From: an uncultured Prevotellaceae bacterium
Lineage (GTDB): Bacteria > Bacteroidota > Bacteroidia > Bacteroidales > Bacteroidaceae
NCBI GenBank assembly: GCA_902776475.1
Contig: CACYQD010000004.1
Location: forward strand, 186,001 to 250,000
Length of the DNA: 64,000 nucleotides
Reading direction: 5' to 3'
Part shown: positions 49,123 through 57,819 of the stretch, one piece after another
How the letters are laid out: every line of letters begins with the position of its first letter
Numbering within the stretch: the stretch's first letter is position 1
Position numbers and translations under genes: made by a program
Notes under the pieces: model-generated
The model's input: the letters and a program-made list of their open reading frames with translations, nothing else
Database searches by the model: none
Told to the model about the DNA's origin: nothing

Positions 49123-50620
49123 GACCCTTATCCTCCTCTTCCTGTTGACCGCCTCGCTGAGCGCTCTGGGCGGCGACATCATCGTCAATGACGGTGAGAG
49201 TCTGCAAGCAGCCCTCCGTCAGGCCCGGGAGTGGCGGCGGTTGCACGACCCCCGTTGCGATGGCGGCATCACCATCCACGTCAAAGGCCGCCACTACATG
49301 CAGGAGCCCCTCCTGATCCGTCCGGAAGACAGTGGCACAGCCACCTCGCCCACCCTCATCCGTGGCGAGGAAGGCGCCACACTCTGCGGAGACCCCATGC
49401 AGCGGCACACCCAGGTGTATCCCACGGAAGGAATGGCCCGCATGCTCGATTTCGACAAAGAGCGCCGCGCCATCATCATTTCCACGCCTCCCCGGAGCGT
49501 ACTGAAACAGCGCAACTTGGAGATGGTGGTCCACCAGCGCTGGGCCATCGCCATCCTCCGTGTCCAGTCGATGACCGTCGAAGGCGACCGCACCCATGTC
49601 ACCTTCCAGGAACCTGAGAGCCGTCTGGAGTTTGAGCATCCATGGCCCCAGCCCGTCATCGGCGGAGAGCGCGGCAACAGCAGTTTCCTGTTGCGCACCA
49701 CCGAACAACACGACGGTATCGAACGGTTGGTCATCGTCAGCGGCACCGAAGAAGATCCTGTCCATCATGTCATCTTCGAAGGACTCACCTTCGAGCACAC
49801 CAGCTGGAACCGTCCCCTGCACCTGGGTCATGTCACCCTGCAAGGCGGTTTCCCCATCCTCGATGCCTACAAGTTGGAACAAGAAGGTCTGCCCTGGGCT
49901 GCCACGTTGGAGAACCAAGCGTGGGTGGAGCGTCCTGTCGCCGCAGTGAGCGTCAGCCATGCGTCACACATCGACTTCCAGCACTGCCAGTTCCGCCATT
50001 TGGGTTCCACCGCCCTCGACTATGTGGGACATGTCGAGGACTGCGCCATCATCGGCAACCGTTTCGAACAAATCGGTGGCAGTGCGATCCTCGCCGGCAG
50101 TTTCGCCGAGTATCCGCGCGAGGTTCACCGTCCCTACAACCATCTGGCCCAGCAGTGCCGCCGTCTTCTCATCCGCGACAACATCATCCGGGAAGCCACC
50201 ACCGAAGACTGGGGAGCCGTGGGCATCGGATGCGGATACGTCCGCGACATCCAGATCACCGGCAACCATGTCGAAGGCGTCAACTACTCCGGCATCTGTG
50301 TGGGATGGGGCTGGACACCACTCTACACCGGAATGGAGAACAACCGCATCATCGGCAACCATGTGAACGATTATGCCCGTCAACTCTATGATGCCGGCGG
50401 CATCTACACCCTGTCCAACCAACCCGGTTCGATCATCCAGGACAATGAGATCAGTTTGCCGCATCCAGCTCCCTTCGCCACCAATGACCGCGGTTTCGTC
50501 ATCTACCTGGATGCCGAGACCGATGGCTACGACCTCGTCAACAACCGCTGCGATGGCCGTCTCATCGACAAGTCGCAGATCGGCTTCAACCATCCTGGCC
50601 CCCATGTGACCATCCACTGA
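49115..50620 (+). CDS. GH141-like beta-helix protein, compact paralogue
   Basis: The 501-residue protein has a signal peptide (MNRTLILLFLLTASLSALGG) and the same scaffold as the 11490 gene: ILVxRPEDSG region, PESRLEFEHPWPQP, TFEHTSWNRP, then helix coils such as IQITGNHVEGVNYSGICVGWGW. It is 93 residues shorter. It lacks the WVNGRKAIRARD segment and the GEWYLD...LYYMPRQGE segment that the longer paralogue has, replacing the latter with a few residues around TTEQHDGIERLVI. It may have a different specificity or be partly inactive. Start overlaps the upstream gene by eight bases. Confidence 0.7.
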   Translation: MNRTLILLFLLTASLSALGGDIIVNDGESLQAALRQAREWRRLHDPRCDGGITIHVKGRHYMQEPLLIRPEDSGTATSPTLIRGEEGATLCGDPMQRHTQVYPTEGMARMLDFDKERRAIIISTPPRSVLKQRNLEMVVHQRWAIAILRVQSMTVEGDRTHVTFQEPESRLEFEHPWPQPVIGGERGNSSFLLRTTEQHDGIERLVIVSGTEEDPVHHVIFEGLTFEHTSWNRPLHLGHVTLQGGFPILDAYKLEQEGLPWAATLENQAWVERPVAAVSVSHASHIDFQHCQFRHLGSTALDYVGHVEDCAIIGNRFEQIGGSAILAGSFAEYPREVHRPYNHLAQQCRRLLIRDNIIREATTEDWGAVGIGCGYVRDIQITGNHVEGVNYSGICVGWGWTPLYTGMENNRIIGNHVNDYARQLYDAGGIYTLSNQPGSIIQDNEISLPHPAPFATNDRGFVIYLDAETDGYDLVNNRCDGRLIDKSQIGFNHPGPHVTIH

Positions 50621-50687
50621 GAAATGTGAGACCATCCGCCGCAAACCATTTCATTCAAACAACGGAAAACAACAAAGGACAAGCGAT

Positions 50688-52241
50688 ATGAACACCCATT
50701 ATATGCAAGGACCCGACTGGCTGATTCTGGCCGTCTATTTTCTCATCCTCCTGTCGATAGGCATCTGGGCGAGTATGAAACGCAAGAAGGAGAGCAGCCT
50801 CTTCCTCGCAGAGCACTCCCTCCGTTGGCATCATATCGGTTTCTCGATGTGGGGCACCAACGTTGGACCGTCGATGCTCATCGCCAGCGCAAGTGCCGGT
50901 TTCACGAGCGGCATCGTCTCCGGCAACTACGCCTGGTATGCCTTTGTCTTCATCGCCCTGCTGGCCTTTGTCTTCGCCCCCCGCTATTTGGGAGCGAAAA
51001 TCAGCACGCTGCCCGAATTCATGGGACTTCGTTTCGGGCAGTCCACCCGCAACATCCTCGCTTGGTACACCATCGTCACCATCATCATCTCCTGGTTGGC
51101 GCTGACCCTGTTTGCCGGCGGCATCCTCATCCGTCAGGTCTTTGAGATTCCCATGTGGTTGTCGGCTCTCATCCTGCTGCTCATCTCCGCTTTCTTCACG
51201 ATGATGGGCGGACTGAAGGCCGTGGCCTACACCAACGTCTATCAGATGATCCTGCTGATTGTCGTCTCCGCGGCGCTCACCATCGTCGGTCTGAGCCATG
51301 TGGGTGGTGTCGGCGCACTGGTTGACAAAGTGCCCGCAGACTATTGGGTGCTTTTCAAGCCCAACAGCGATGAAGCCTTCCCCTGGTTGCCCATCATTCT
51401 CGGCTATCCGGTGATGGGTGTATGGTTCTGGTGCACCGACCAGTCGATGGTACAGCCCGTTCTGGCCGCCCGCAACCTCAATGAAGGACAACTGGGCACC
51501 AATTTCACGGGTTGGCTCAAGATTCTCGACGTGCCCCTCTATATCCTTCCCGGTGTCATTTGTCTTGCTCTTTTCCCCACTTTGGAGAATCCCGACGAAG
51601 CCTACCTCACGATGGTGGAGAACCTCTTCCCTGTGGGTATGGTGGGACTGGTGTTCGCTGTTCTGACCGCCTGTTTGGTTTCCACCATTGGTTCGGCACT
51701 CAACGCCCTAAGCACCGTCTTCACCATGGATATCTATGTGAAGCGTTTCAATCCCGACGCCAGTCAGCGTCGCATCAACTATGTGGGCCGCATCGTCACT
51801 TTAGTGGGAGCAGCCATCGCCATCATCCTCACAGTGGCGATTGACAGCATCAAGGGACTCAACCTGTTCAATATTTTCCAGTCGGTACTGGGCTTCATCG
51901 CTCCCCCGATGACTGCAGTTTTCCTGTTGGGCGTTTTCTGGAGGCGCACCACCACCCGGGCCGCCAATCTGGCATTGACGGCCGGCACTGCCTTTTGTCT
52001 GATTGTGGGAGTGCTATATCTATGGGGACCAAAGAGTGAGCTATGGCCTCATTTCATGCTGTTGTCGTTCTGTCTTTTCGTCATCCTGGCCAGCATGATG
52101 GTCATTGTCTCGCTGTTGGACAAGAAAGGACAGCGTCATGAGATACCTCATCCCATTCATGAGCACCACTCGCGGTTGGTCATTGTCTTATGGACCATCC
52201 TTGCCGTCGTCATGATTGGATTGTACGTCTTCTTCAACTGA
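50688..52241 (+). CDS. Sodium:solute symporter (SGLT-like SSS family)
   Basis: The 517-residue inner-membrane protein has about 14 hydrophobic segments. ASAGFTSGIVSGNYAWYAF, MMGGLKAVAYTNVYQMILL and STIGSALNALSTVFTMDIY are typical SSS/SGLT blocks. It is more SGLT-like than the first symporter and lies 67 bases after the GH141-like gene with no clear promoter, so it is probably the last gene of the block. It likely imports a monosaccharide or short product generated by the enzymes upstream. Confidence 0.9.
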   Translation: MNTHYMQGPDWLILAVYFLILLSIGIWASMKRKKESSLFLAEHSLRWHHIGFSMWGTNVGPSMLIASASAGFTSGIVSGNYAWYAFVFIALLAFVFAPRYLGAKISTLPEFMGLRFGQSTRNILAWYTIVTIIISWLALTLFAGGILIRQVFEIPMWLSALILLLISAFFTMMGGLKAVAYTNVYQMILLIVVSAALTIVGLSHVGGVGALVDKVPADYWVLFKPNSDEAFPWLPIILGYPVMGVWFWCTDQSMVQPVLAARNLNEGQLGTNFTGWLKILDVPLYILPGVICLALFPTLENPDEAYLTMVENLFPVGMVGLVFAVLTACLVSTIGSALNALSTVFTMDIYVKRFNPDASQRRINYVGRIVTLVGAAIAIILTVAIDSIKGLNLFNIFQSVLGFIAPPMTAVFLLGVFWRRTTTRAANLALTAGTAFCLIVGVLYLWGPKSELWPHFMLLSFCLFVILASMMVIVSLLDKKGQRHEIPHPIHEHHSRLVIVLWTILAVVMIGLYVFFN

Positions 52242-52273
52242 ATCATGTGACGGTTTCGCATTGATAGGAATGG

Positions 52274-52298
52274 GAGACGCCACGATGTGACGTCTCTA
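52274..52298. repeat. GAGACG palindromic repeat, copy B
   Basis: GAGACGCCACGATGTGACGT followed by CTCTA forms a 10-bp stem with one mismatch. It lies between the convergent symporter and ccsA and supplies the ccsA stop codon (complement of 52296-52298). Confidence 0.8.
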
Positions 52299-53081
52299 CT
52301 GAGTATAGGTGTGGACGCTGGTGCCCTGCGCGCTCGGTAAATAATTGATGCCCCACCAACACATCTGGAGGAGGACGAAGGCGACGAGAAGGGTCCAAAG
52401 AGCGAGTTTAGGATGATGCGTCGGCATACGTCGGTAGTGCACATATACGAGATAAGCCAACCACGTGATGGCCGCCCAGGTCTCCTTTGGATCCCATGAC
52501 CAGTAATGTCCCCAGGCCTCCTTTGCCCAAAGCGCGCCGAAAAGCATGCCAAAGGTCATGAAAGCAAGTCCTACATAGACCAGATTATCAGAGATATCCA
52601 TTTCCTCAGCAGTGGTTTCCTCCTTCTTGAAAAAGAGAAGATAGGCCGCCATCACCGTTGCCGCCCCGAGTATGGCATAAGCAAACATATAGACAATGAC
52701 ATGCGGTGCGAACCATGGGCTTTGCAGAGCAGGCATCAGCGTCTTGGAATGGATTTCCGGTTTGAGCAGGTTGACGCAGATAAAGACAAGGGCGAGGATG
52801 GTGGAGAACGAGAGTATCCATTTGTATCGCCAACGCGCATAGACGATGATTCCGGCGAGCGGCAGGAAGAACGAATACCACAGCCGAGTCTCGCCCATCG
52901 TGCGCAGTGGCGGGCGCTCCAAAGAGATCCACATGGAGACGATGAAGGCGAAGAAGACGATCAGTCCGGTGATGGTCATCAGATAGGCCGAACGTTTTTT
53001 ATCCTTCCAGGCTGCGAAGGCCCCGATGGTCCACAGCAGCACAGCTGCCACAGCGAAATAGATGAAATAGTCCCAGTTCAT
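52296..53081 (-). CDS. ccsA: Cytochrome c biogenesis protein CcsA/ResC type
   Basis: The frame is open 29 codons further upstream, but the ATG at 53081 gives MNWDYFIYFAVAAVLLW and overlaps the ResB stop by four bases (261 residues). It has eight hydrophobic segments and the tryptophan-rich WWD-type haem-handling motif WGHYWSWDPKETWAAITWL. System II cytochrome c synthesis uses ResB plus CcsA to pass haem to apocytochromes. Location beside nrfHA suggests it matures those multihaem proteins; NrfA often needs a dedicated lyase for its unusual haem site, and this pair could be that. Confidence 0.9.
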   Translation of the reverse strand: MNWDYFIYFAVAAVLLWTIGAFAAWKDKKRSAYLMTITGLIVFFAFIVSMWISLERPPLRTMGETRLWYSFFLPLAGIIVYARWRYKWILSFSTILALVFICVNLLKPEIHSKTLMPALQSPWFAPHVIVYMFAYAILGAATVMAAYLLFFKKEETTAEEMDISDNLVYVGLAFMTFGMLFGALWAKEAWGHYWSWDPKETWAAITWLAYLVYVHYRRMPTHHPKLALWTLLVAFVLLQMCWWGINYLPSAQGTSVHTYTQ

Positions 53082-53962
53082 GATTGTCCCCTCCTTACAC
53101 CAAACAACAACATCGACGCCGCTCCGAGCAGCATCATTCCGATACCCGCATACACCACGTTCAGCCACGGGTCGCTCACCAGTTCAAGGATGCTGATCTG
53201 ACTGTCTTTTCCCATCGCTGTGTCGTAGCCGTATTGATAGATTTTCCAACCTTCCACCACAACGGGTTTGTTGACATCCACCGTGGTGTGGATATTGTCT
53301 CCCGACTTGGTCAAGATTTGTATCTCGGACGCGAATCGCTTCGGGGAACCATCATCATATTCCTCCATGATAAACCGCTCCAGTTGGATGGCAAGCGGCA
53401 GTTCCACCACTTTTTGTTGCGTGTCAAGAGCCCTCCATTCCGGTTGGTCTATGGTGGTAATCATTTTAAGCCTTTGCATATCGGCATTGCCCAGTGTCCC
53501 GCAGACCAGTGCGATGAAGAGGCCGAGGTGGTTGAGCATGAAGGGAAGGTCGCGACGCCAACTGGTCAGATGACGGAAGCGTTTGATGACCACCATCCCC
53601 ACGATGACCATGAGATAAACGTAGATGAGGACAAAAGGCCAGAACGTCAGCATGTTGTTTACCCAGGAACCATCAACGGTCTGCCGAGTCAGTCCCATAA
53701 CCACTGTCAAGATCACTCCATATATCATGGCCGGCACAGCAGCGGCATGCGATGTGAGGAAACGGAAGGCATAAACTTTTCCTGCCGTGAGGGCCATAGC
53801 TATGATCATCAACAGGAAACAGACAAGCACGACACCATTCACGGGCCAGTGGAAGGCATCCCAGTCCACGGGTCCGGCACTGATTTCGAGCATCAGTCCT
53901 GCGATAATCAAGCCTCCTCCAATCAGGAAGCCTTCAGGCAATTTCCAAGTTTTTTTCCACAT
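53078..53962 (-). CDS. resB: ResB-like cytochrome c biogenesis protein
   Basis: The 294-residue membrane protein has four or more hydrophobic segments (GFLIGGGLIIAGLMLEI, GVVLVCFLLMIIAMALTAG, a final helix VYAGIGMMLLGAASMLLFG) and a soluble domain with LERFIMEEYDDGSPKRFASE and VVEGWKIYQYGYD, typical of ResB. It acts with CcsA in haem delivery. A -7 box lies at 53999-54006. It is separated from nrfA by 175 bases that hold this promoter and the nrfA terminator, so it forms its own unit. Confidence 0.85.
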   Translation of the reverse strand: MWKKTWKLPEGFLIGGGLIIAGLMLEISAGPVDWDAFHWPVNGVVLVCFLLMIIAMALTAGKVYAFRFLTSHAAAVPAMIYGVILTVVMGLTRQTVDGSWVNNMLTFWPFVLIYVYLMVIVGMVVIKRFRHLTSWRRDLPFMLNHLGLFIALVCGTLGNADMQRLKMITTIDQPEWRALDTQQKVVELPLAIQLERFIMEEYDDGSPKRFASEIQILTKSGDNIHTTVDVNKPVVVEGWKIYQYGYDTAMGKDSQISILELVSDPWLNVVYAGIGMMLLGAASMLLFGVRRGQS

Positions 53963-53998
53963 AAGAAGATTGTATGGTCATGCTAAATGAAAGCAGAG

Positions 53999-54006
53999 CA
54001 AAGGTA
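53999..54006 (-). promoter_or_regulatory. -7 box for resB-ccsA
   Basis: The minus strand reads TACCTTTG, an exact TAnnTTTG match, 36 bases before the ATG at 53962. Confidence 0.6.
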
Positions 54007-54106
54007 AACAATTCTGATTAATCCAACAAGAATTTCAAGCGGTATTATTTCGGATCAAGGAACCCGATGAGCGTGAGTGAATGTGAAAGAATGTGGGAGA
54101 GTATGC

Positions 54107-54132
54107 AAAGAGGCAGGTTTTCCTGCCTCTTT
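54107..54132 (-). terminator. Intrinsic terminator after nrfA
   Basis: AAAGAGGCAGG (54107-54117) pairs with CCTGCCTCTTT (54122-54132), an 11-bp stem with a 4-base loop, starting six bases beyond the nrfA stop. Confidence 0.8.
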
Positions 54133-54137
54133 TTTGA

Positions 54138-55670
54138 TTAAATTTCAATCAGTTTCCCGTTTTTCTTGGCCTCTTCGATCCATTTCGGAACGACAGTATC
54201 GAGGAACTTCTTTTTCTTCTCCTTCAGTTTGGGCATATCGAGACCGATAGCGGCCTGGGCTTTTGCCTTGGTGGAGTAGTCAGGTACGGGGATGTCGCCT
54301 ATATGTCCATGTTTGGCAGCTACCTTGGCGATGAGCAGGCGCGCCTGTTGTGCGAAGTCCACGCTGTGAGAGAGGAGTCGTGTGACCTCCTGCGGGGCAT
54401 GGAATGTGGCACCATGGGATGCGATGGCATAGTCCCACCGCCACTGACTCTTGCGGAGCAGATCCTGGATGGGTTTCATCTCTGCATCAGTAGCGCCCTT
54501 CTCGATGATGAATTTAGCCTCGAAATGCGCCCTTGCCAGTTCCTGTTCGGCGCGGTCGCGCACCTCTGTGCATTTCTCCTGACGGTCATACACATTCTGG
54601 CGAAGCACCTCTGCATCCTGACGGTGACAAGTCTGGCAGGTACGGTCGATATTGGCCAATGGCGACATGATGTGATGGTCGCTGAACTTCACACCGCCCT
54701 CGCTCTTGTAAGGCATGTGGCAGTCGGCGCAACTCACGCCACGCTGAGCATGGATGCCTTGCAGTGCAATCTCGTATCCTGGATGCTGAGCCTTGAGAAT
54801 AGGAGTCTTGGAGAGCGGATGGATGTAGTCATAGAATCCAATGCTGTCGAAATATTCCTCAGCAGCCTCGCAAGTCATACCCTTGTCCTGCGGGAACATC
54901 AGGTAATTGGCCTTTCCGGGGTTCTTGGGATCATCCTTCTTGATGAAATAATACTCCGTGTGGCACTGGGCGCAGACAAGTGAGCGCATCTCCTGATGAG
55001 AGGCCTTGCGCACATCCTTACCGGCCCGGGCCCATGCCTCGTAGAGAGCCGGACGGGCAGGACGCAGATCCATTGTGCGGGCGTCGTGACAGTCGGAGCA
55101 TCCTATCGTGTTGACAATCTCGCTGCCCAGTTCGCTCCATTTGGCAGCATAATAATTTGTGGGGTCGAAGACCGATTTAGAGCCGCTCAATTCACGCATC
55201 ATGCGCGGCACATCCGGTCCCTTGCAGGTCCAGCAAGTAGCCGGTTGCATGTCATCATCACCGTCGATGCCCGGATTTCCCGTGCGCAGGATCTTGCGCA
55301 AATCGTCAAGGCAGTGCTTGTGTCCTCGTGGGGTGTTGTAATGGCGTGAGAAAGCGTATCCAGCCCACAGCACGACCATTTCCGGACGTGCCTCAAGCAC
55401 ATCCACTTCCTGCGACGAATTATATTTCGATACGAATGATGTGTCCTCGGTCATCGCCCAGGTCTCATACTCACGGGGGTAATCCGCCTTGAATTTCTCA
55501 TTCTGGGCAATGATGGAGTCGGTGAACTCCGTCCGCTTGTTGTTGAAAACGCTTGCTACCTCGGCCCGGCGCTCCATAAGGGACGAGACGAGCAGTCCCA
55601 ACAAGAAGACCACCACCATTGAACCTCCGAAGAGGGCCCAGCCTTGCCATTTTTTCAGTTGTTTTGCCAT
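54138..55670 (-). CDS. nrfA: Ammonia-forming cytochrome c nitrite reductase, catalytic subunit
   Basis: The 510-residue protein has an N-terminal signal-anchor (LFGGSMVVVFLLGLLVSSLM). Five haem sites are visible in order: CWTCK (the lysine-ligated active-site haem), CSDCH, CAQCH, CADCH and CQTCH. This is the full NrfA complement; it reduces nitrite to ammonium with six electrons in the periplasm, fed by NrfH. Length is normal. It is downstream of nrfH by 36 bases on the same strand and has a terminator after it. Confidence 0.97.
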   Translation of the reverse strand: MAKQLKKWQGWALFGGSMVVVFLLGLLVSSLMERRAEVASVFNNKRTEFTDSIIAQNEKFKADYPREYETWAMTEDTSFVSKYNSSQEVDVLEARPEMVVLWAGYAFSRHYNTPRGHKHCLDDLRKILRTGNPGIDGDDDMQPATCWTCKGPDVPRMMRELSGSKSVFDPTNYYAAKWSELGSEIVNTIGCSDCHDARTMDLRPARPALYEAWARAGKDVRKASHQEMRSLVCAQCHTEYYFIKKDDPKNPGKANYLMFPQDKGMTCEAAEEYFDSIGFYDYIHPLSKTPILKAQHPGYEIALQGIHAQRGVSCADCHMPYKSEGGVKFSDHHIMSPLANIDRTCQTCHRQDAEVLRQNVYDRQEKCTEVRDRAEQELARAHFEAKFIIEKGATDAEMKPIQDLLRKSQWRWDYAIASHGATFHAPQEVTRLLSHSVDFAQQARLLIAKVAAKHGHIGDIPVPDYSTKAKAQAAIGLDMPKLKEKKKKFLDTVVPKWIEEAKKNGKLIEI

Positions 55671-55706
55671 AATATTGTGTGTTTTTGTTTTTCAGATGTT
55701 TGTTTC

Positions 55707-56318
55707 TCATTTGCCCAGCATATTCTGCAACCAGTCGGGCACGGGACTTGGGGGCAGCGGCACCTGACTCTCTGCATTAGGAGTCGAAGAGAGAGAGTTC
55801 ATGCCCCCATGAGGTACATTTCGGTGGCAGTCCCAACATGCCATCCCCTCACCTTTCTTCGCCATCATGAAATCGATTTTGCCGGTTTTGACGAATTCCT
55901 GATTGAGTTGGGTATGGCATCGGATGCAGTTGTCCATGATGACTTTGGCCGACATGTCTTCCGCCATGATGGCCTGGCGCTCAGAATTTGTGACGAAATA
56001 GGCCACGTGTTTCAACCCGTCCATGGCCTTGAAGCCATACTTCATGGCAAGGTTTTGATGCGGCACATGACAATCGTTGCAAGTAGCACCATTGGATTTG
56101 GCATCTACCCGTCCATGGCTGGAATGGCTCCATGACGCATAATACGGAGTCATGATATGACAGTTGACACAAGCTGCGGGGTCATCGCCCAGATAGGTAT
56201 GCGCCCTGAGGAGGTACATGAATAATCCTCCCAGGCCGACAATGACCCCAGCAGCCACAAGCAGTCCAATTTTTTGCTTGTAGGATAACGTATCTTTGAA
56301 TTTGCGTATGAATTTCAT
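55707..56318 (-). CDS. nrfH: Cytochrome c nitrite reductase small subunit, quinol-oxidising
   Basis: The frame is open from 56351, which would place the start inside the promoter; the ATG at 56318 gives MKFIRKFKDTLSYKQKIG and 203 residues. One transmembrane helix (LLVAAGVIVGLGGLFMYLL) anchors it. Four haem motifs follow: CVNCH, CNDCH, CIRCH and CWDCH, typical of NapC/NirT-type NrfH. It passes electrons from menaquinol to NrfA. A Pro/Ser-rich tail extends the C-terminus. A -7 box at 56339-56346 and a palindrome further upstream suggest regulated expression. Confidence 0.95.
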   Translation of the reverse strand: MKFIRKFKDTLSYKQKIGLLVAAGVIVGLGGLFMYLLRAHTYLGDDPAACVNCHIMTPYYASWSHSSHGRVDAKSNGATCNDCHVPHQNLAMKYGFKAMDGLKHVAYFVTNSERQAIMAEDMSAKVIMDNCIRCHTQLNQEFVKTGKIDFMMAKKGEGMACWDCHRNVPHGGMNSLSSTPNAESQVPLPPSPVPDWLQNMLGK

Positions 56319-56338
56319 CGTATATGATTGATTTTGGT

Positions 56339-56346
56339 CAAAAGTA
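56339..56346 (-). promoter_or_regulatory. -7 box for nrfHA
   Basis: The minus strand reads TACTTTTG, an exact TAnnTTTG match, 21 bases before the nrfH ATG. No good -33 element is seen at the expected spacing, consistent with activator dependence. Confidence 0.65.
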
Positions 56347-56369
56347 ATCATTAATGAGGATATGAGCTG

Positions 56370-56383
56370 GTAACAAATGTTAC
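56370..56383. promoter_or_regulatory. Candidate Crp/Fnr-family operator between nrfHA and its regulator
   Basis: GTAACA-AA-TGTTAC is a perfect 6-bp inverted repeat. Its centre lies 41.5 bases upstream of the nrfH start predicted from the -7 box, the classical position for class II activation, and about 70 bases before the regulator's start. Confidence 0.6.
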
Positions 56384-56433
56384 TGCATACTATTAATTTT
56401 TGTTAAAACATTAAAAAAGCGACATACAAAACG

Positions 56434-56441
56434 TATTTTTG
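56434..56441 (+). promoter_or_regulatory. -7 box for the Crp/Fnr-family gene
   Basis: TATTTTTG, an exact TAnnTTTG match, lies 10 bases before the ATG at 56452. Confidence 0.6.
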
Positions 56442-56451
56442 TCTTGAAAAA

Positions 56452-57120
56452 ATGAAAAACGCCGATGTCATGGATATAGATACACTGATGGGACTGAAAG
56501 TCTGTCCGCTATTCAAAGGACTAAATGAAGAGGAAATCATCACGTTGATGCACAGCGTCCGGTATCGTGTGTTGCGATATATGAAAGGCGAAGTGTTTGC
56601 CTATGCCGGCGATGCATGCCTTCATGCCGACATCATCATCCATGGTCAGATGTCGACCAAATTGGAAGGTCCATCCGGTCGTACTATCCGCATGCACACC
56701 CACACGACGGGCAACATGCTTGCTCCGGCCTTTTTGTTTGCACATCACAATCTCTATCCTGTGACGATAGAGACTATCACCGATGTCGTGCTGTTGCGTC
56801 TAATGCCCCACGACGTGGAGTCCTTGATTCATCAAAACAATCAGGTGGCGATGAATTTCATCCGCATTTTGTCCAACAATATCGATTTCCTTACCCAAAA
56901 GGTAGGTTTGCTATCATTGAGCGTCCGTGAGAAGGTGGAACAATTTCTCAAGTCGGAAGTTCAAAAACAGCAATCCAACCGCATCCACGTCGGTATGTCA
57001 CGACAGGAGTTGGCCGATAGTTTCGGCATTCAAAAATATTCCCTCCAGCGCTGTCTCAGTGAGATGCAGAAGGAGGGATTGATTTGTCTTGACGGAAAGT
57101 TTATCGAGGTCAGAAACTGA
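56452..57120 (+). CDS. Crp/Fnr-family transcription regulator (HcpR-like candidate)
   Basis: The 222-residue protein has a cyclic-nucleotide-binding-like beta-roll (~20-130), a dimer helix (~135-160) and a C-terminal helix-turn-helix (MSRQELADSFGIQKYSLQRCLSEM, ~183-206). No N-terminal Fnr iron-sulfur cysteine cluster is present, so oxygen sensing by that route is unlikely; HcpR-like regulators instead respond to nitrosative stress in other Bacteroidales. Divergent from nrfHA with a palindrome between, it is the likely activator. Its 3' end overlaps the convergent repeat lipoprotein by 11 bases. Confidence 0.85.
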   Translation: MKNADVMDIDTLMGLKVCPLFKGLNEEEIITLMHSVRYRVLRYMKGEVFAYAGDACLHADIIIHGQMSTKLEGPSGRTIRMHTHTTGNMLAPAFLFAHHNLYPVTIETITDVVLLRLMPHDVESLIHQNNQVAMNFIRILSNNIDFLTQKVGLLSLSVREKVEQFLKSEVQKQQSNRIHVGMSRQELADSFGIQKYSLQRCLSEMQKEGLICLDGKFIEVRN

Positions 57121-57802
57121 AGAAGTCGAAGAAATAGATCATGGCCGCCCATTTGGGGTTGACCATGTTTCTGACCATTCCGATGTTTCGTCCGTCCTTA
57201 AAGATATCACCATTGGAACGGATCTCGCCCACCTTGCGGCCGTCCTTGAACACCTCGCCGTTGGAGCGCACCTCGCCCACTCGGCGTCCGTTCTGGAACA
57301 CCTCGCCGTTGGAGCGCATCTCACCCGACAGGCGTCCGCTGACCACTACCTCACCATTTGACTTGGCACGGCCCACATTCCGCCCGTTGATGAACACATC
57401 GCCATCAGGTCGGATGTCACCCACATGCCTGCCGCCATACCACAATTCCATGGTCTTCTGCGGAGTACTGGTCTGTTTGGTCGCAGCAGTGGAACTGGAG
57501 CTGCGGGTGGTGGAACTGGGAGCCTTGGCCGCCGTCGATGACGATGTGGAAGCCGAGGAAGAGGAATAGACCGTCGAGCTCTGATTGGTGGACGACGAAC
57601 GAGGAGTCGTACTGGTGGACGTCGAACGAGGAGTCGAGCTGGTCGTCGTAGCAGTCGGGGTATTGCCAAGGATGCCTATGCTGTTGAGCACGTTGCCGGC
57701 ACTGTTGAGGGTATAGAGCGTGTTGTCAATAGACCCGCATCCCATGAGGCTGGTGGTCATGGTGGTGCAAAGGAAGGCGATAGCAATCTTTTTCATAAGC
57801 AT
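57110..57802 (-). CDS. Repeat lipoprotein with 4-fold beta flower-type repeats
   Basis: The 230-residue protein has a lipoprotein signal (TTSLMGC, Cys22) and is probably envelope-anchored. Residues ~50-115 are a Ser/Thr-rich linker. From ~120 come five and a half 16-residue repeats of the form GRxVGExRSNGEVFxx (for example GRRVGEVRSNGEVFKD), which I recall as the 4-fold beta flower type. The last residues (WAAMIYFFDFFSF) are hydrophobic and aromatic. Function unknown. MLMKK allows a start at 57802 or 57796. It has its own -7 box. Confidence 0.7.
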   Translation of the reverse strand: MLMKKIAIAFLCTTMTTSLMGCGSIDNTLYTLNSAGNVLNSIGILGNTPTATTTSSTPRSTSTSTTPRSSSTNQSSTVYSSSSASTSSSTAAKAPSSTTRSSSSTAATKQTSTPQKTMELWYGGRHVGDIRPDGDVFINGRNVGRAKSNGEVVVSGRLSGEMRSNGEVFQNGRRVGEVRSNGEVFKDGRKVGEIRSNGDIFKDGRNIGMVRNMVNPKWAAMIYFFDFFSF

Positions 57803-57819
57803 TCATGATTGAGTTTGCG

